Assembly: GCA_036845225.1 (NCBI GenBank)
Contig: DAIUEJ010000003.1
Coordinates: forward strand, 1-64,000
DNA from: FEN-680 sp036845225
Lineage (GTDB): Bacteria > Actinomycetota > Geothermincolia > Fen-727 > Anoxymicrobiaceae
DNA length: 64,000 bases
Direction of reading: 5' to 3'
How positions within the stretch are numbered: the first letter of the stretch is position 1; every line of letters begins with the position of its first letter. The notes beneath the pieces are model-generated. The model ran no database searches and was not told the DNA's origin. It saw only the letters and a program-made list of their open reading frames with translations. Below are positions 26,531-35,399 of this stretch, in pieces. A program made the position numbers and the translations under genes.

Positions 26531-27607
26531 TTACCTTCCCACCAGACGCCGGAAATCGTCCTTGTTGTGCGCCCGGGCCAGCCCGGTCTCGTACGTGATC
26601 TGGCCGGCGCGGTACAGGGCTGCGAGTGACGCGTCCATGGTCTGCATGCGCAGCTGTCCACCCGCCTGCATGGCGGAGTAGATCTGGTGGACCCGGGCGT
26701 CGCGGATCATGTTGCGGATCGCCGATGTCGCGATCATGACCTCAACGGCCGGAACTCGAGAGCGCCTGTCCTTGGTGGGGACGAGCTGCTGGGTGACAAT
26801 CGCCTGGATGGTCGAGGCCAGCTGGAGCCTCACCTGCGACTGCTGGAAGGTCGGGAACACGTCGATGATGCGGTCGATGCTCTGGGGGGCGTCCTGGGTG
26901 TGGAGCGTTGCGAAAACGAGGTGGCCGGTCTCGGCCGCGGTCAGCGCTGTTGAGATGGTCTCGAGGTCTCTCATCTCGCCGACGAGGATTACGTCGGGGT
27001 CCTGCCTCAGAGCGTACTTGAGGGCATTGGCGAAAGAGTGCGTGTCGGACCCTACCTCGCGCTGGTTGACGATGCACTTCTTGTGCAGGTGCAGGAACTC
27101 GATGGGGTCCTCGATCGTGATGATGTGTTCCTCGCGGGTCGAGTTGATGAGGTCCATGATGGCGGCCAGCGTCGTCGACTTACCCTGGCCGGTCGGCCCT
27201 GTCACCAGGATGAAACCACGCGGAAGGCGCGCGAACTCCTTTACCACCAGCGGCAGCATGAGCTCCTCGATGGTCTTGATCCTGTAGGGGATGATGCGGA
27301 ACGCCGCCCCGACGCTGTTCCTCTGGAAGTACGCGTTGACACGGAAGCGGGCGCTTCCCGGCACCGAGTAGGACAGGTCGAACTCCAGGTTGGTCTCGAG
27401 CGTCTCGCGTTGGCGGGCCGTAAGGATGCTGTACACCATCTCGCGCGTGTCGTTGCTGGTGAGCTTGGGCATCTCCAGCCTCTGGAGCACGCCGTTGATC
27501 CTGAGCACGGGAGGGACTCCGACCGTGATATGCAGGTCGGAAGCACCGCGTTTGATCACTTCTTCGAGCATCTCGTTTATATCAAGTCTCAAACTTTGCT
27601 GTGCCAC
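26531..27607 (-). CDS. pilT: Type IV pilus retraction ATPase PilT
   Basis: 358 residues. It forms a hexameric ATPase at the pilus base that powers retraction. Motifs: PAS-like N-domain with GASDLHITVGVPPVLRINGV; Walker A GPTGQGKSTT (Gln where Ser is more usual); Asp box IITIEDPIEFLH; Walker B ILVGEMRD; His box ATLHTQDAPQSIDRIIDVFP; and SAIRNMIRDARVHQIYSAMQ, the AIRNLIRE-type motif that marks PilT rather than PilB. Start is GTG 27607 with GGAGGT six bases upstream; the longer frame to 27634 overlaps the end of pilB's spacer and is unlikely. Confidence 0.95.
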   Translation of the reverse strand: MAQQSLRLDINEMLEEVIKRGASDLHITVGVPPVLRINGVLQRLEMPKLTSNDTREMVYSILTARQRETLETNLEFDLSYSVPGSARFRVNAYFQRNSVGAAFRIIPYRIKTIEELMLPLVVKEFARLPRGFILVTGPTGQGKSTTLAAIMDLINSTREEHIITIEDPIEFLHLHKKCIVNQREVGSDTHSFANALKYALRQDPDVILVGEMRDLETISTALTAAETGHLVFATLHTQDAPQSIDRIIDVFPTFQQSQVRLQLASTIQAIVTQQLVPTKDRRSRVPAVEVMIATSAIRNMIRDARVHQIYSAMQAGGQLRMQTMDASLAALYRAGQITYETGLARAHNKDDFRRLVGR

Positions 27608-27636
27608 GAACGCACCTCCGAGGAAAACCGGCACTC

Positions 27637-29331
27637 TTACATTACGACTCTCAGCACCTCTTCGATAGAGGTTATACCTTGTTTGACCTTTAGGAAACCG
27701 TCATCGCGAAGCGTGGCCATGCCCTGCTCGCGGGCGAACTTCCCGATCTCGCGGGCCGTCGACATGTTGACGACCAGTTTCTCCAGGTCCTCGTCGACCA
27801 TCATTATCTCGTAGAGTCCGATCCTGCCGCGGAACCCGGTGTTGTTGCAGAACGGACATCCTTTGGGGTCAGCCTTGTAGACGCTGATCTTCTCGCCGTC
27901 TTCATCCGCCGGAAATCCGATCTTCTCCAGGTATTCTTTGTCGTAGGCGGCTTCCTTGCGGCAGCGTTTGCATAGCTTACGCGCCAGCCTCTGGCTGACC
28001 ACGCTGTCGACCGCGGACGCGATCAGGAACGGCTCGACGCCCATCTCTGTCATTCGGGTCATGGCCGATGGGGCATCGTTGGTGTGCAGAGTACAGAGGA
28101 CCATGTGGCCGGTGAGGGCGGATTCGATGGCCATCTTGGCAGATTCGGCGTCACGGATCTCACCGATCATGACGATGTCGGGGTCGCATCGAAGGATGGA
28201 CCTGAGGGTCGCCGCGAACGTGAGGCCCACCTTGACATTCACGTGGACCTGGTTCGTCCCCTTCAGCTGATACTCTACGGGGTCCTCAACGGTGATGATG
28301 TTGACCGCGCGATCGTTCAGCTCGGAGAGCGCCGCGTAGAGGGTGGTCGTCTTTCCGGAGCCGGTAGGGCCGGTGACGATGCAGGTGCCGTACGGCTTCT
28401 TGAAAGAAGCCTCGAACTGCTTCAGGGGCACGGGGGATATGCCGAGATCGGCAAGGCTCATCAGGATCGAGGCGCGGTCGAGGATTCGCAGCACGATCTT
28501 CTCGCCGTGGACCGTCGGGACGGATGCGACGCGGATGTCGATGTGTTTTCCCGCCGTATCGAGCGCAAAACGTCCGTCCTGGGGGACGCGCCTCTCGGAT
28601 ATGTTCATGTTGCCGAGGATCTTGATCCTCGAGACGATCCCGGGATGGATGCGCCTGGGGGAACGCCGGGTCTCGCGGAGCACGCCGTCGATGCGGTAGC
28701 GGATGCGGATGTCTTTCTCGCCAGGCTCGATATGGATGTCGCTCGCGCCGTCATGCACGCCTTCGCTGATTATCAGGTTGACGTACTTGACGATAGGGGC
28801 TTCCTCGCCGGCTTCCTTCAGCTCCTCTTCGTCTTCAGCTTCCGCGATGTCTTCCAGGTCGGGCATCTCGTCAAGCCCGTCTTCCATGTCCACCGCGGAG
28901 TGCAGGTACCTGCCGATGGCGCCCGCGATGTCGTCCTTGGTCGTCACGACCGGCATGATCTCCATCCCGGTCATGATGCGCAGGTCGTCGAGGGCGAAGA
29001 CGTTGGTGGGGTCGGCCATCGCCACAACCAGCTTGCTGTCCTCATAGTCTATGGGTATCACCATGTACCGGCGCGCGAGGCTGGCATCGACGAGAGTCGC
29101 CGCCGCAGGATCGACGGCATAGTTGTTGAGGTCGACGTAGCGGATGCCTATCTGTTCCGCGAGCACCGATGTGAGCTGGCCTTCGGTCAGGACCCCCTTG
29201 TCGATCAGCACCCTGCCCAGGGACTTCCCGGTGTTCGAGTGCTCTTCGAGGGCATCGTCCAACTGGTCTTCGTCTATGAGGTTGTTCTGGAGCAACAGGC
29301 GCCCGAGGCGGTCCTGTTTAGGTTTCTCCAT
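27637..29331 (-). CDS. pilB: Type IV pilus extension ATPase PilB (GspE family)
   Basis: 564 residues. N-terminal GspE/MshEN-type module (about 8-150, GRLLLQNNLIDEDQLDDALE), an acidic linker (about 150-180), and the ATPase core: GASDIHIEP, Walker A GPTGSGKTTT, Asp box IITVEDPVEYQ, Walker B VMIGEIRD, His box CTLHTNDAPSAMTRM. A four-cysteine zinc site follows (CKRC and CPFCNNTG, about 465-520), as in true PilB. Drives pilus extension on the PilC platform. Its N-terminal module is echoed in the DUF4388 protein at 30810. Confidence 0.96.
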   Translation of the reverse strand: MEKPKQDRLGRLLLQNNLIDEDQLDDALEEHSNTGKSLGRVLIDKGVLTEGQLTSVLAEQIGIRYVDLNNYAVDPAAATLVDASLARRYMVIPIDYEDSKLVVAMADPTNVFALDDLRIMTGMEIMPVVTTKDDIAGAIGRYLHSAVDMEDGLDEMPDLEDIAEAEDEEELKEAGEEAPIVKYVNLIISEGVHDGASDIHIEPGEKDIRIRYRIDGVLRETRRSPRRIHPGIVSRIKILGNMNISERRVPQDGRFALDTAGKHIDIRVASVPTVHGEKIVLRILDRASILMSLADLGISPVPLKQFEASFKKPYGTCIVTGPTGSGKTTTLYAALSELNDRAVNIITVEDPVEYQLKGTNQVHVNVKVGLTFAATLRSILRCDPDIVMIGEIRDAESAKMAIESALTGHMVLCTLHTNDAPSAMTRMTEMGVEPFLIASAVDSVVSQRLARKLCKRCRKEAAYDKEYLEKIGFPADEDGEKISVYKADPKGCPFCNNTGFRGRIGLYEIMMVDEDLEKLVVNMSTAREIGKFAREQGMATLRDDGFLKVKQGITSIEEVLRVVM

Positions 29332-29349
29332 CTAATGCCAGCCTTCCCC

Positions 29350-30213
29350 TCAGATGTACGCTTCCTCCAGCGCGCGAAGCAGCGCGACTCTCATCACTTC
29401 CACCGGCGCTTCGAGGCCGGTCCAGATCTCGAAAGCCGCCGCCGCCTGGTAGAGCAGCATGCCCTTGCCGTCCATCACCTGAGCCCCGCGGGCTTCGGCC
29501 TCCTGCAGCAGCGGTGGCTGGTACAGCGAGTAGTTCAGGTCACAGACCAGCTGGTTCTTGTTGAGCAGCGACACCGGCACCCGCAGCGATCCGTTGAAAG
29601 TGGTGAGCGGCGTCGCATTGATGATCACATCCGACTCCGCCACCACGATGTCATAGTTGTCGTCGGGCGACAGCCATTCGACGTCGATGTCGGGCGCGCT
29701 CTTGAGTATTATCTCCGATAGCTGCTTGCTGCGCTCGGGGGACCTGTTGACTATCACGATCGAAGAGCAGCCAGCCAGGGCAAGCGAGACGGTTACGCTT
29801 CTCGACGCTCCGCCGGCTCCCAGAACCAGGACCTTGCGGCCCTTCACGTCGTAGGCGAGATCGCGCACCAGGGCCGTGTAGAACCCGCGTCCGTCGGTGT
29901 TGTAGCCGATGAGCTTCCCTTTGTCGACGAGGATGGTGTTCACCGCGCCCACGGAATCCGCGAACATCGCGACCTCGTCGAGCAGCGGAAGGACCTCAGT
30001 CTTGAACGGCATCGTCACGTTAACGCCAGCGAGCCTGAGCACCTTGATGCCCTCCAGCGCCGATTCGAGAGTCCCTTCCTCCACCGGCAGCGGCACGTAG
30101 CACCAGTTGAGGCCGAGGTAGTCGAAGGCGGCGTTGTGGATGGTGGGCGAAAGCGAATGCTCGAGCGGGTTTCCTATGATACCTACCAGCCGGGTGCTTC
30201 CATCTATGTGCAT
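29350..30213 (-). CDS. aroE: Shikimate dehydrogenase
   Basis: 287 residues. NADPH-dependent reduction of 3-dehydroshikimate. Motifs: GIIGNPLEHSLSPTIHNAAF (substrate site), NVTMPFKTEV with the catalytic Lys, GAVNTILVDKGKLIGYNTDG with the substrate-binding Asn/Asp residues, GAGGASRSVTVSLA (nucleotide loop), NRSPERS (NADP ribose-phosphate site). Start ATG 30213, with GGGAG seven bases upstream. It completes the four-step stretch from DAHP to shikimate together with aroB, aroQ and aroK at 4.8-6.9 kb, and is separated from them by the pilus and glycan genes. Confidence 0.94.
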   Translation of the reverse strand: MHIDGSTRLVGIIGNPLEHSLSPTIHNAAFDYLGLNWCYVPLPVEEGTLESALEGIKVLRLAGVNVTMPFKTEVLPLLDEVAMFADSVGAVNTILVDKGKLIGYNTDGRGFYTALVRDLAYDVKGRKVLVLGAGGASRSVTVSLALAGCSSIVIVNRSPERSKQLSEIILKSAPDIDVEWLSPDDNYDIVVAESDVIINATPLTTFNGSLRVPVSLLNKNQLVCDLNYSLYQPPLLQEAEARGAQVMDGKGMLLYQAAAAFEIWTGLEAPVEVMRVALLRALEEAYI

Positions 30214-30247
30214 CGTGTTCTCCCGTGGGTGCACTCGAGTACGCCGG

Positions 30248-30790
30248 TCATCCGGCTTTCTCGAGCGCCTCCGCCCTTTCAAGTACCCTCTCGAGCAGCG
30301 CCAGAAGGACTTCTTTGACGTCCTTCAGCTTTCTCGCGTCACACTTAACGATATCCACATCACCGATGTGGTCAATGTCGTTTCTCACCGTGTCCGGCGG
30401 CACGCAGTCTTTGCGGTCCGACCGGGTGAGGCACACCACGTAAGGCTTATCGGACATGCCCCTGAAAGCCTTGACTATGCCTTCCACCTCTTCGAACGAC
30501 GACGGCTTGCTGCCGTCCACCAGCACCACGTATCCCAGCATGCCTTCGGAGAGTATCTCCCACATGAAGTCGAACCGCTCCTGGCCGGGCGTCCCGTAGA
30601 GGTGAAGAACGTACCCGTCAGGGAAAGTGATCCGACCGAAGTCCATCGCGACAGTGGTGTTGACCTTTTTTGCCCCCTTGCCCGTCTTTCTTTCGGTCGC
30701 AACCACCTCTATCTCGCTTATGGCGCTGATGAAGGTGGTCTTTCCGGAGTTGAACGGTCCCGTCACCACTATCTTGAAGACTCGATCCAA
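30248..30790 (-). CDS. Small Ras-like GTPase (MglA/Gtr-type)
   Basis: 180 residues. P-loop GPFNSGKTT (11-19), a switch I Thr in KVNTTVAMDFGRI (about 42-54), and G3 LYGTPGQERFDF (about 65-75). The G4 motif is TRSD (122-125) instead of NKxD, which may loosen guanine specificity. The closest known group is prokaryotic MglA-like or ATP/GTP-binding proteins found beside roadblock/LC7 genes, which set cell polarity and direct type IV pilus motors. Two roadblock proteins lie upstream at 34386 and 34954, likely GTPase regulators in the MglB sense. Not expected to have N-terminal membrane anchors. Confidence 0.85.
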   Translation of the reverse strand: MDRVFKIVVTGPFNSGKTTFISAISEIEVVATERKTGKGAKKVNTTVAMDFGRITFPDGYVLHLYGTPGQERFDFMWEILSEGMLGYVVLVDGSKPSSFEEVEGIVKAFRGMSDKPYVVCLTRSDRKDCVPPDTVRNDIDHIGDVDIVKCDARKLKDVKEVLLALLERVLERAEALEKAG

Positions 30791-30809
30791 ACGATCCCTC
30801 CCCGCCGGC

Positions 30810-33800
30810 CTACATCTTTTTCAGGTCGTCAATAATCTTCTTAACCGACCCCTTGTCCACCTCTTTTGATGCCTTGCCGCGACCTTTCTTCTCCTTCTTG
30901 CCCTTGTCAGGCAACGTCGCCTCCAGCTCGCTCGGGGTGAGCCGTCTGCGCTTCTGCTGCGTGGTGCCGGCGAGCTCGAGGAGCTCCTGTTCCAGCTCGA
31001 AAGTCTCGAGGTCAATAAGGCTGGTCCCGGCCCCGCGCTTCCCGCGCACCTTCATACCGAGTCCCTCGTCGTCCACGTCGTCGAGGGCCGGCGCCGGAGA
31101 GACACGCTCCACCACTTCGGCTTCCGGCTCTGCTATCTCTTCCTCGATGACGGGCTCAGGCTCGGGCTCGACCACCTGCTGCTTCCTCTGGCGCAATTTG
31201 CCGCTCTGGGCGCCGCCGGTTATCTCACGGAGAACGTCCATCTCGTCGAAGTAATCGTCAGCCGCTTCGGCGTTTGCATCCGCGGCGGACGCCATCACCG
31301 GTTCAGCCGCGGATTGCGCAGTGACAGGCTCCGACTCCAGCACGAACGACCCCTCGCTCGCCACCTCTTCGAAAGTCACCGGTTCGGCATCGCCCAGCAT
31401 CGGCTCGGCTTCGAAGCTCGCGGTGATTGCCTCCTGTGCCGGCTCATCCTCGAAAGTGACCGGCTCAGCCTCGAGGACCATCGCTTCAGAATCTACGACG
31501 ACTTCTTCCAGGCCGGGAGCAGCCTCGGAGGTCTCACCGAAGACCAGCTCCTCCTCGAGTTCTTCCAGAGCCGTGTCCTCGGCCGCCAGCTCCTCCGGAG
31601 CTTCTGCGGAACCCTCCAGCAGTTGTTCTTCAAGCGCCGCGAGCTCTTCGTCCAAGGCGGCCGTCGGCTCCTCGAGGCGGACCGCCTCTTCCTCGTCCGC
31701 CGGGGCCTGCCTGAGCGCGTCGATCGATATCACCTGTGCCGTCTCTTCGCCGGTGCCCTCCACCTCGAGCGCCATCCCGGGCTCTTCCTCCAGCGCGAGT
31801 GGAGGCACGCCCTCATCGCGAAGGGCCGACGCCTCGTCGAGTTGCAGCACGTCGGCCTCCTGCTCCTCGAGCACCGTCTCCGCTTCCTCGACCGCCTCCG
31901 TCATGACCGCGGGGGCCGGCTCGGCAACGAGTCCCAGGTCCTCAGCGCTGATGATCTCTTCCGTCTCTTCGGACTCGACCACGGGTGCGCCGTCCTCGAG
32001 CACCACATCCGCCGAAGCCTCTCCGGAGCCCTTGGTGAACTGGAGTACGCGCCCGAGCGCGCTGCGCTTAGGCCCGGAATCAACCTTCTGAGGTTCTGCT
32101 GCCCGCTCTGTGGCCTCCTCGGCAGCCTCCTGCTGCGCGCCCGCCTCGGCTTCGGCCGACTGATCGCGAGACTCCACTATCGGGTAGGTAGGCCGGTCGA
32201 ACGCCAGGAGCTCCTCACGGCTCAAGTCGCGCTCCTGCGGAGTCACCTGGAGCAACTTCTCGATATCCTCTTCGGTCGGCAACGGCGGGGCTTCGGCGGT
32301 CTCGTCGACCAGCGGGACCTCCTCGATCTCGGCCGCTGCCCCCGAGGCCGCGACCTCTTCTTCCTCGAAGAACTCAAGGCCCTCTGCGGCCGGCACTTCG
32401 GCTTGAGGCGTTTGCTGCGCCACCGCCAACTCGGCTGCCTGGGCCTCCTCCTCGTCGAACACTATGTCCAGTTCTTCCGACACGGCTTCTTCAGCAGTGG
32501 CAGCAACCTCTTCGTCAGCAGTCACCAGTTCGAAGTCCTCGATAACAGACTCCGTCGGCGCCTCCTCGAGAGCGGCCGGCTCCGCTTCCAGAGCGGAAGG
32601 CGGTTCGACCGCAGCCGTTTCTTCGACGGTGATGGGTTCCTCAACGACCGCCGCAGGCTCTTCGATGACGGCCGCCGTTTCAACAGACTGGGAAACCTCG
32701 GCTTCTTCTACTTCAGGTTCAGCCGCCACTTCTTCGTCGAGATACCCCAGTGATGCCGCCTGGGAGGCAGCCTTCTTGGTGCCCCCGCCCCGCAGCCTGG
32801 TAAGGTGTCCCGCCCATTCCAGGGGGATATCCTCCGGCTCTTCAAACTCCTCCATCTCATCCGCGACCGCCTGGGCTTCGGCGGCGGCCTGCTCGAGGGC
32901 CGCCTCATCCACGGCGTTGGCCTCGAACTTCTTCTTCTCCTCGGTCTGCTGGAAGAGCAGCAACCGGTCGTTGTCAGAAGCTTCCTTGAGAGCTAGAGAC
33001 TTGTAGTAGTCGACAAGGCTCTGGCCCGGCGCCGGCTCCTCTTCTTTGGCGGCCTCGGGCGGGGCAAGCTCGGAGTCATGGATTATCAGGGATTCTTTCT
33101 TCTCTTCTGCGACCGGCTCGGGGGCCGCGGCCGGTGGGGCCGGCTCCTCAGCAGCCGCAGCCGGCTCGGGGGCCGGCTCCGCGACCGGTGCCTCGACAGC
33201 CGCTTCGGCCACGGCGGCTGGCGCCACAGCTTCTTCGACGGCCTCCTCTTCCTCGGCTTCTATCGCCTCTTCGGCGGGCTTACGCACCTTGCGGCGCGGC
33301 TTCTTCCTTCGTTTCGCGTCCTCTATTTCGACCTGTTCGGCCGATACTTCCTCCACGAGCACTTCGTCTTCTGCGCTGTCACCAACAGTAATCTCCTCAA
33401 CAGGTTTCTTCTTGGGCGCGGGGGACTTGCGCCGCACCTTGCGGCCCGGCCGTTCCTCGCCCGACGCCTGCGCCTCTTCTGCCACCGCCCCTTCGGCGGG
33501 CGCTTCGACGACAGCTTCTTCATCCCCGGGAGCGACTGACGGTTCAGCTACCGCCGGAGCCGCCACCGCCACCCTGGCCGGCTGAGGAGCGCCCTCTTCG
33601 AGTTTCTCGATCTCTTCTTCCAGCGCGCCCGGTAGGCTCGGTGCCGCCGCGGCCTCCTGCCCAGTAAGAACGACGAGACCGGCCGTCACCAGGCCGTAGA
33701 GCGCTTTACAGGTCACGAGCGCGCTCTGGCCCGACTTCTCGATTATGTCGCGCACCGCGCTCTCGCCGTCCACGTGGTAGAGGACCAGCCACTCCTCGCT

Positions 33801-34370
33801 GGTCAGGTTGATGTCCGAGGCGTCCTTGCCGGGCACCTTGGTCATCTTGAAGACGGCATCGAGCGAAGGGACCTTCTTCTCGATCTGGAACCATTCGTCC
33901 AGCCTGCGGCTGCCCTCCATGATGAGGTCCTCGGTGCTCATGGAAAGACCGATGTCCTCCTCAGGGAATATCTGGTTCGGGTCGAAGTCGAAGTCGCCCT
34001 CCGTCCAGCGCAGCATGTGGAAGACGGCGTCCCTTATCTGCTCCTCCACGAAGACCTCGAGGGACTCGCGGCTGAGGTAACCCAGCTCTACCAGGATGTT
34101 GCCGAGCCGCTGCCCTTTTCGGGTCGTCTTCTGGAGGTCGAGGGCTTCGTCGATCTGCTCCTCGGAGACCATGCCCGACTCGATCAGCCGCTGCCCGAGA
34201 GGAGGCCTCTTCCAGTTGTGAGTGGCGAAGAAGACGTTGCCGTTGCGGAAGCAGACGTAGCCTTTCGTATCACCGTTGGTGATGTTCAAGGTCCCGTTCT
34301 TTTTCCCGAAATGGATCAGTTGAAACAAGTCGGGAAGGCTGAAATCTCGAAGGCTTCCCTTCAGAGGCAT
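30810..34370 (-). CDS. DUF4388 (PATAN-like) protein with long acidic low-complexity region
   Basis: 1186 residues. The N-terminus (about 1-150) is DUF4388: GSLRDFSLPDLFQLIHFGKK, GTLNITNGDTKGYVCF, then EGDFDFDPNQIFPEEDIG. Embedded in it (about 58-111) is a GspE/MshEN-type repeat, LGQRLIESGMVSEEQIDEAL, alignable to the N-terminus of PilB in this window. A predicted winged domain (about 155-240, SEEWLVLYHVDGESAVRDII) follows. Residues about 245-1110 are Glu/Ala/Val/Pro-rich and largely disordered, with imperfect EPVTFE-like repeats. The last about 75 residues turn strongly basic. DUF4388 proteins accompany GTPase/roadblock modules in motility and signalling. Probably a scaffold between regulator and pilus; inference. 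Confidence 0.75.
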   Translation of the reverse strand: MPLKGSLRDFSLPDLFQLIHFGKKNGTLNITNGDTKGYVCFRNGNVFFATHNWKRPPLGQRLIESGMVSEEQIDEALDLQKTTRKGQRLGNILVELGYLSRESLEVFVEEQIRDAVFHMLRWTEGDFDFDPNQIFPEEDIGLSMSTEDLIMEGSRRLDEWFQIEKKVPSLDAVFKMTKVPGKDASDINLTSEEWLVLYHVDGESAVRDIIEKSGQSALVTCKALYGLVTAGLVVLTGQEAAAAPSLPGALEEEIEKLEEGAPQPARVAVAAPAVAEPSVAPGDEEAVVEAPAEGAVAEEAQASGEERPGRKVRRKSPAPKKKPVEEITVGDSAEDEVLVEEVSAEQVEIEDAKRRKKPRRKVRKPAEEAIEAEEEEAVEEAVAPAAVAEAAVEAPVAEPAPEPAAAAEEPAPPAAAPEPVAEEKKESLIIHDSELAPPEAAKEEEPAPGQSLVDYYKSLALKEASDNDRLLLFQQTEEKKKFEANAVDEAALEQAAAEAQAVADEMEEFEEPEDIPLEWAGHLTRLRGGGTKKAASQAASLGYLDEEVAAEPEVEEAEVSQSVETAAVIEEPAAVVEEPITVEETAAVEPPSALEAEPAALEEAPTESVIEDFELVTADEEVAATAEEAVSEELDIVFDEEEAQAAELAVAQQTPQAEVPAAEGLEFFEEEEVAASGAAAEIEEVPLVDETAEAPPLPTEEDIEKLLQVTPQERDLSREELLAFDRPTYPIVESRDQSAEAEAGAQQEAAEEATERAAEPQKVDSGPKRSALGRVLQFTKGSGEASADVVLEDGAPVVESEETEEIISAEDLGLVAEPAPAVMTEAVEEAETVLEEQEADVLQLDEASALRDEGVPPLALEEEPGMALEVEGTGEETAQVISIDALRQAPADEEEAVRLEEPTAALDEELAALEEQLLEGSAEAPEELAAEDTALEELEEELVFGETSEAAPGLEEVVVDSEAMVLEAEPVTFEDEPAQEAITASFEAEPMLGDAEPVTFEEVASEGSFVLESEPVTAQSAAEPVMASAADANAEAADDYFDEMDVLREITGGAQSGKLRQRKQQVVEPEPEPVIEEEIAEPEAEVVERVSPAPALDDVDDEGLGMKVRGKRGAGTSLIDLETFELEQELLELAGTTQQKRRRLTPSELEATLPDKGKKEKKGRGKASKEVDKGSVKKIIDDLKKM

Positions 34371-34385
34371 AGTGTCCCTGCCAGT

Positions 34386-34925
34386 CTATTCGTACTCCAC
34401 CTGGAGATGCGATTCGATGATCGCGGCAATCGCTTTCGCCGCGTTTCGTATGTCGTAGAGGACAAGGCCGAGCTTGCTGCCTCGCTTGACGATGGCATTC
34501 AGCACCGCGTCCTCGCCGGCCGCCAGCAAGAACACATAGCCGTCGGTGCCTTCCACGAACACCTGAGCCAGCTCGCCCCTCCCGAGCTCGTGCGCAGTCC
34601 TCTCACCCAGGCTCAGGAGAGCCGCCGACATCGCGCCGAGGCGGTCCTCCTCGTAGCCGTCGGGAAGGATCGAAGCCATCACGAACCCATCCATGCTTAC
34701 CACGGCGGCTGCATCGATATCCTGGGTCTTTTCCAGGAGCCCCCGGAGAGCCTCCTGAAGTTCGTTTTGTTGGGCACCGTCCAAGCCTTCTACCTCCCTG
34801 CCCCACGTGCTCGCAGGCGAAGACCGAAGAGAATCATCACGACTGACAGAATCTCCCCCGGTTCGTTCTTCGGGAGAACGGTTTTCTTCCTGTGTGACCG
34901 TGTCTCTTCCAGTTAATTCTATCAC
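34386..34925 (-). CDS. Roadblock/LC7-domain protein (MglB-like)
   Basis: 179 residues from GTG 34925. The first about 50 residues are hydrophilic and disordered. A roadblock/LC7 domain follows (about 53-175): VVSMDGFVMASILPDGYEED, LGAMSAALLSLGERTAHELG, VFVEGTDGYVFLLAAGEDAV, KLGLVLYDIRNAAKAIAAII. Such dimers serve as GTPase-activating or scaffolding partners of MglA-type GTPases. Sixteen bases before the DUF4388 gene on the same strand. Confidence 0.85.
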   Translation of the reverse strand: MIELTGRDTVTQEENRSPEERTGGDSVSRDDSLRSSPASTWGREVEGLDGAQQNELQEALRGLLEKTQDIDAAAVVSMDGFVMASILPDGYEEDRLGAMSAALLSLGERTAHELGRGELAQVFVEGTDGYVFLLAAGEDAVLNAIVKRGSKLGLVLYDIRNAAKAIAAIIESHLQVEYE

Positions 34926-34953
34926 ACGACCTCAATGACCTCGCAGCCCGCAT

Positions 34954-35325
34954 TCAGATGATCTGGGCGAGTTTCTGAGCGCACCTGTTCACCTCGAGCA
35001 GGGTCATGCCCATCTTCGCCGCGTGGTCGACGGTGCACGCCAGGAGCGCGTCTTCGTTCACCTTCACGACAACCAGATCGCCCGCCTCGCCGCGAAGGTA
35101 AACCTGGTCGATGTTCCCTCTCGCCAGCTCGCGTGCCACCTTCTCGCCCGACGCTATCAGCGAAGACGCCGTGGCGCTCAACAGCTCCTCCTCCATGCCG
35201 TCCGGCATGTCGGAAGCCAGCGGCATCGCGTCGGAGCTTATGAGTACTACGGCCTGGACGCCGTTACTGTCCGACCGCAGCTCCTTGAGCATCTCCATCA
35301 TCTGTTGTTCACGAGCACCTGCCAC
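34954..35325 (-). CDS. Roadblock/LC7-domain protein, stand-alone
   Basis: 123 residues from GTG 35325, essentially one roadblock/LC7 domain: VLISSDAMPLASDMPDGMEE, LLSATASSLIASGEKVAREL, VYLRGEAGDLVVVKVNEDAL, KMGMTLLEVNRCAQKLAQII. Paralogue of the domain at 34386. Together they could make a heterodimeric regulator of the small GTPase at 30248. First gene of the roadblock-DUF4388-GTPase run. Confidence 0.88.
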   Translation of the reverse strand: MAGAREQQMMEMLKELRSDSNGVQAVVLISSDAMPLASDMPDGMEEELLSATASSLIASGEKVARELARGNIDQVYLRGEAGDLVVVKVNEDALLACTVDHAAKMGMTLLEVNRCAQKLAQII

Positions 35326-35399
35326 AATCCCCCCCTATTCCCAAGGGAACTCGTACCCTTACTATCGGATAGCCCAACCGCATTGACGAGCGGGGACAA

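Noticed and set aside
28084..29721. 545-codon open frame opposite pilB and aroE
   Set aside because: It crosses two real genes and has no recognisable motif; shadow.
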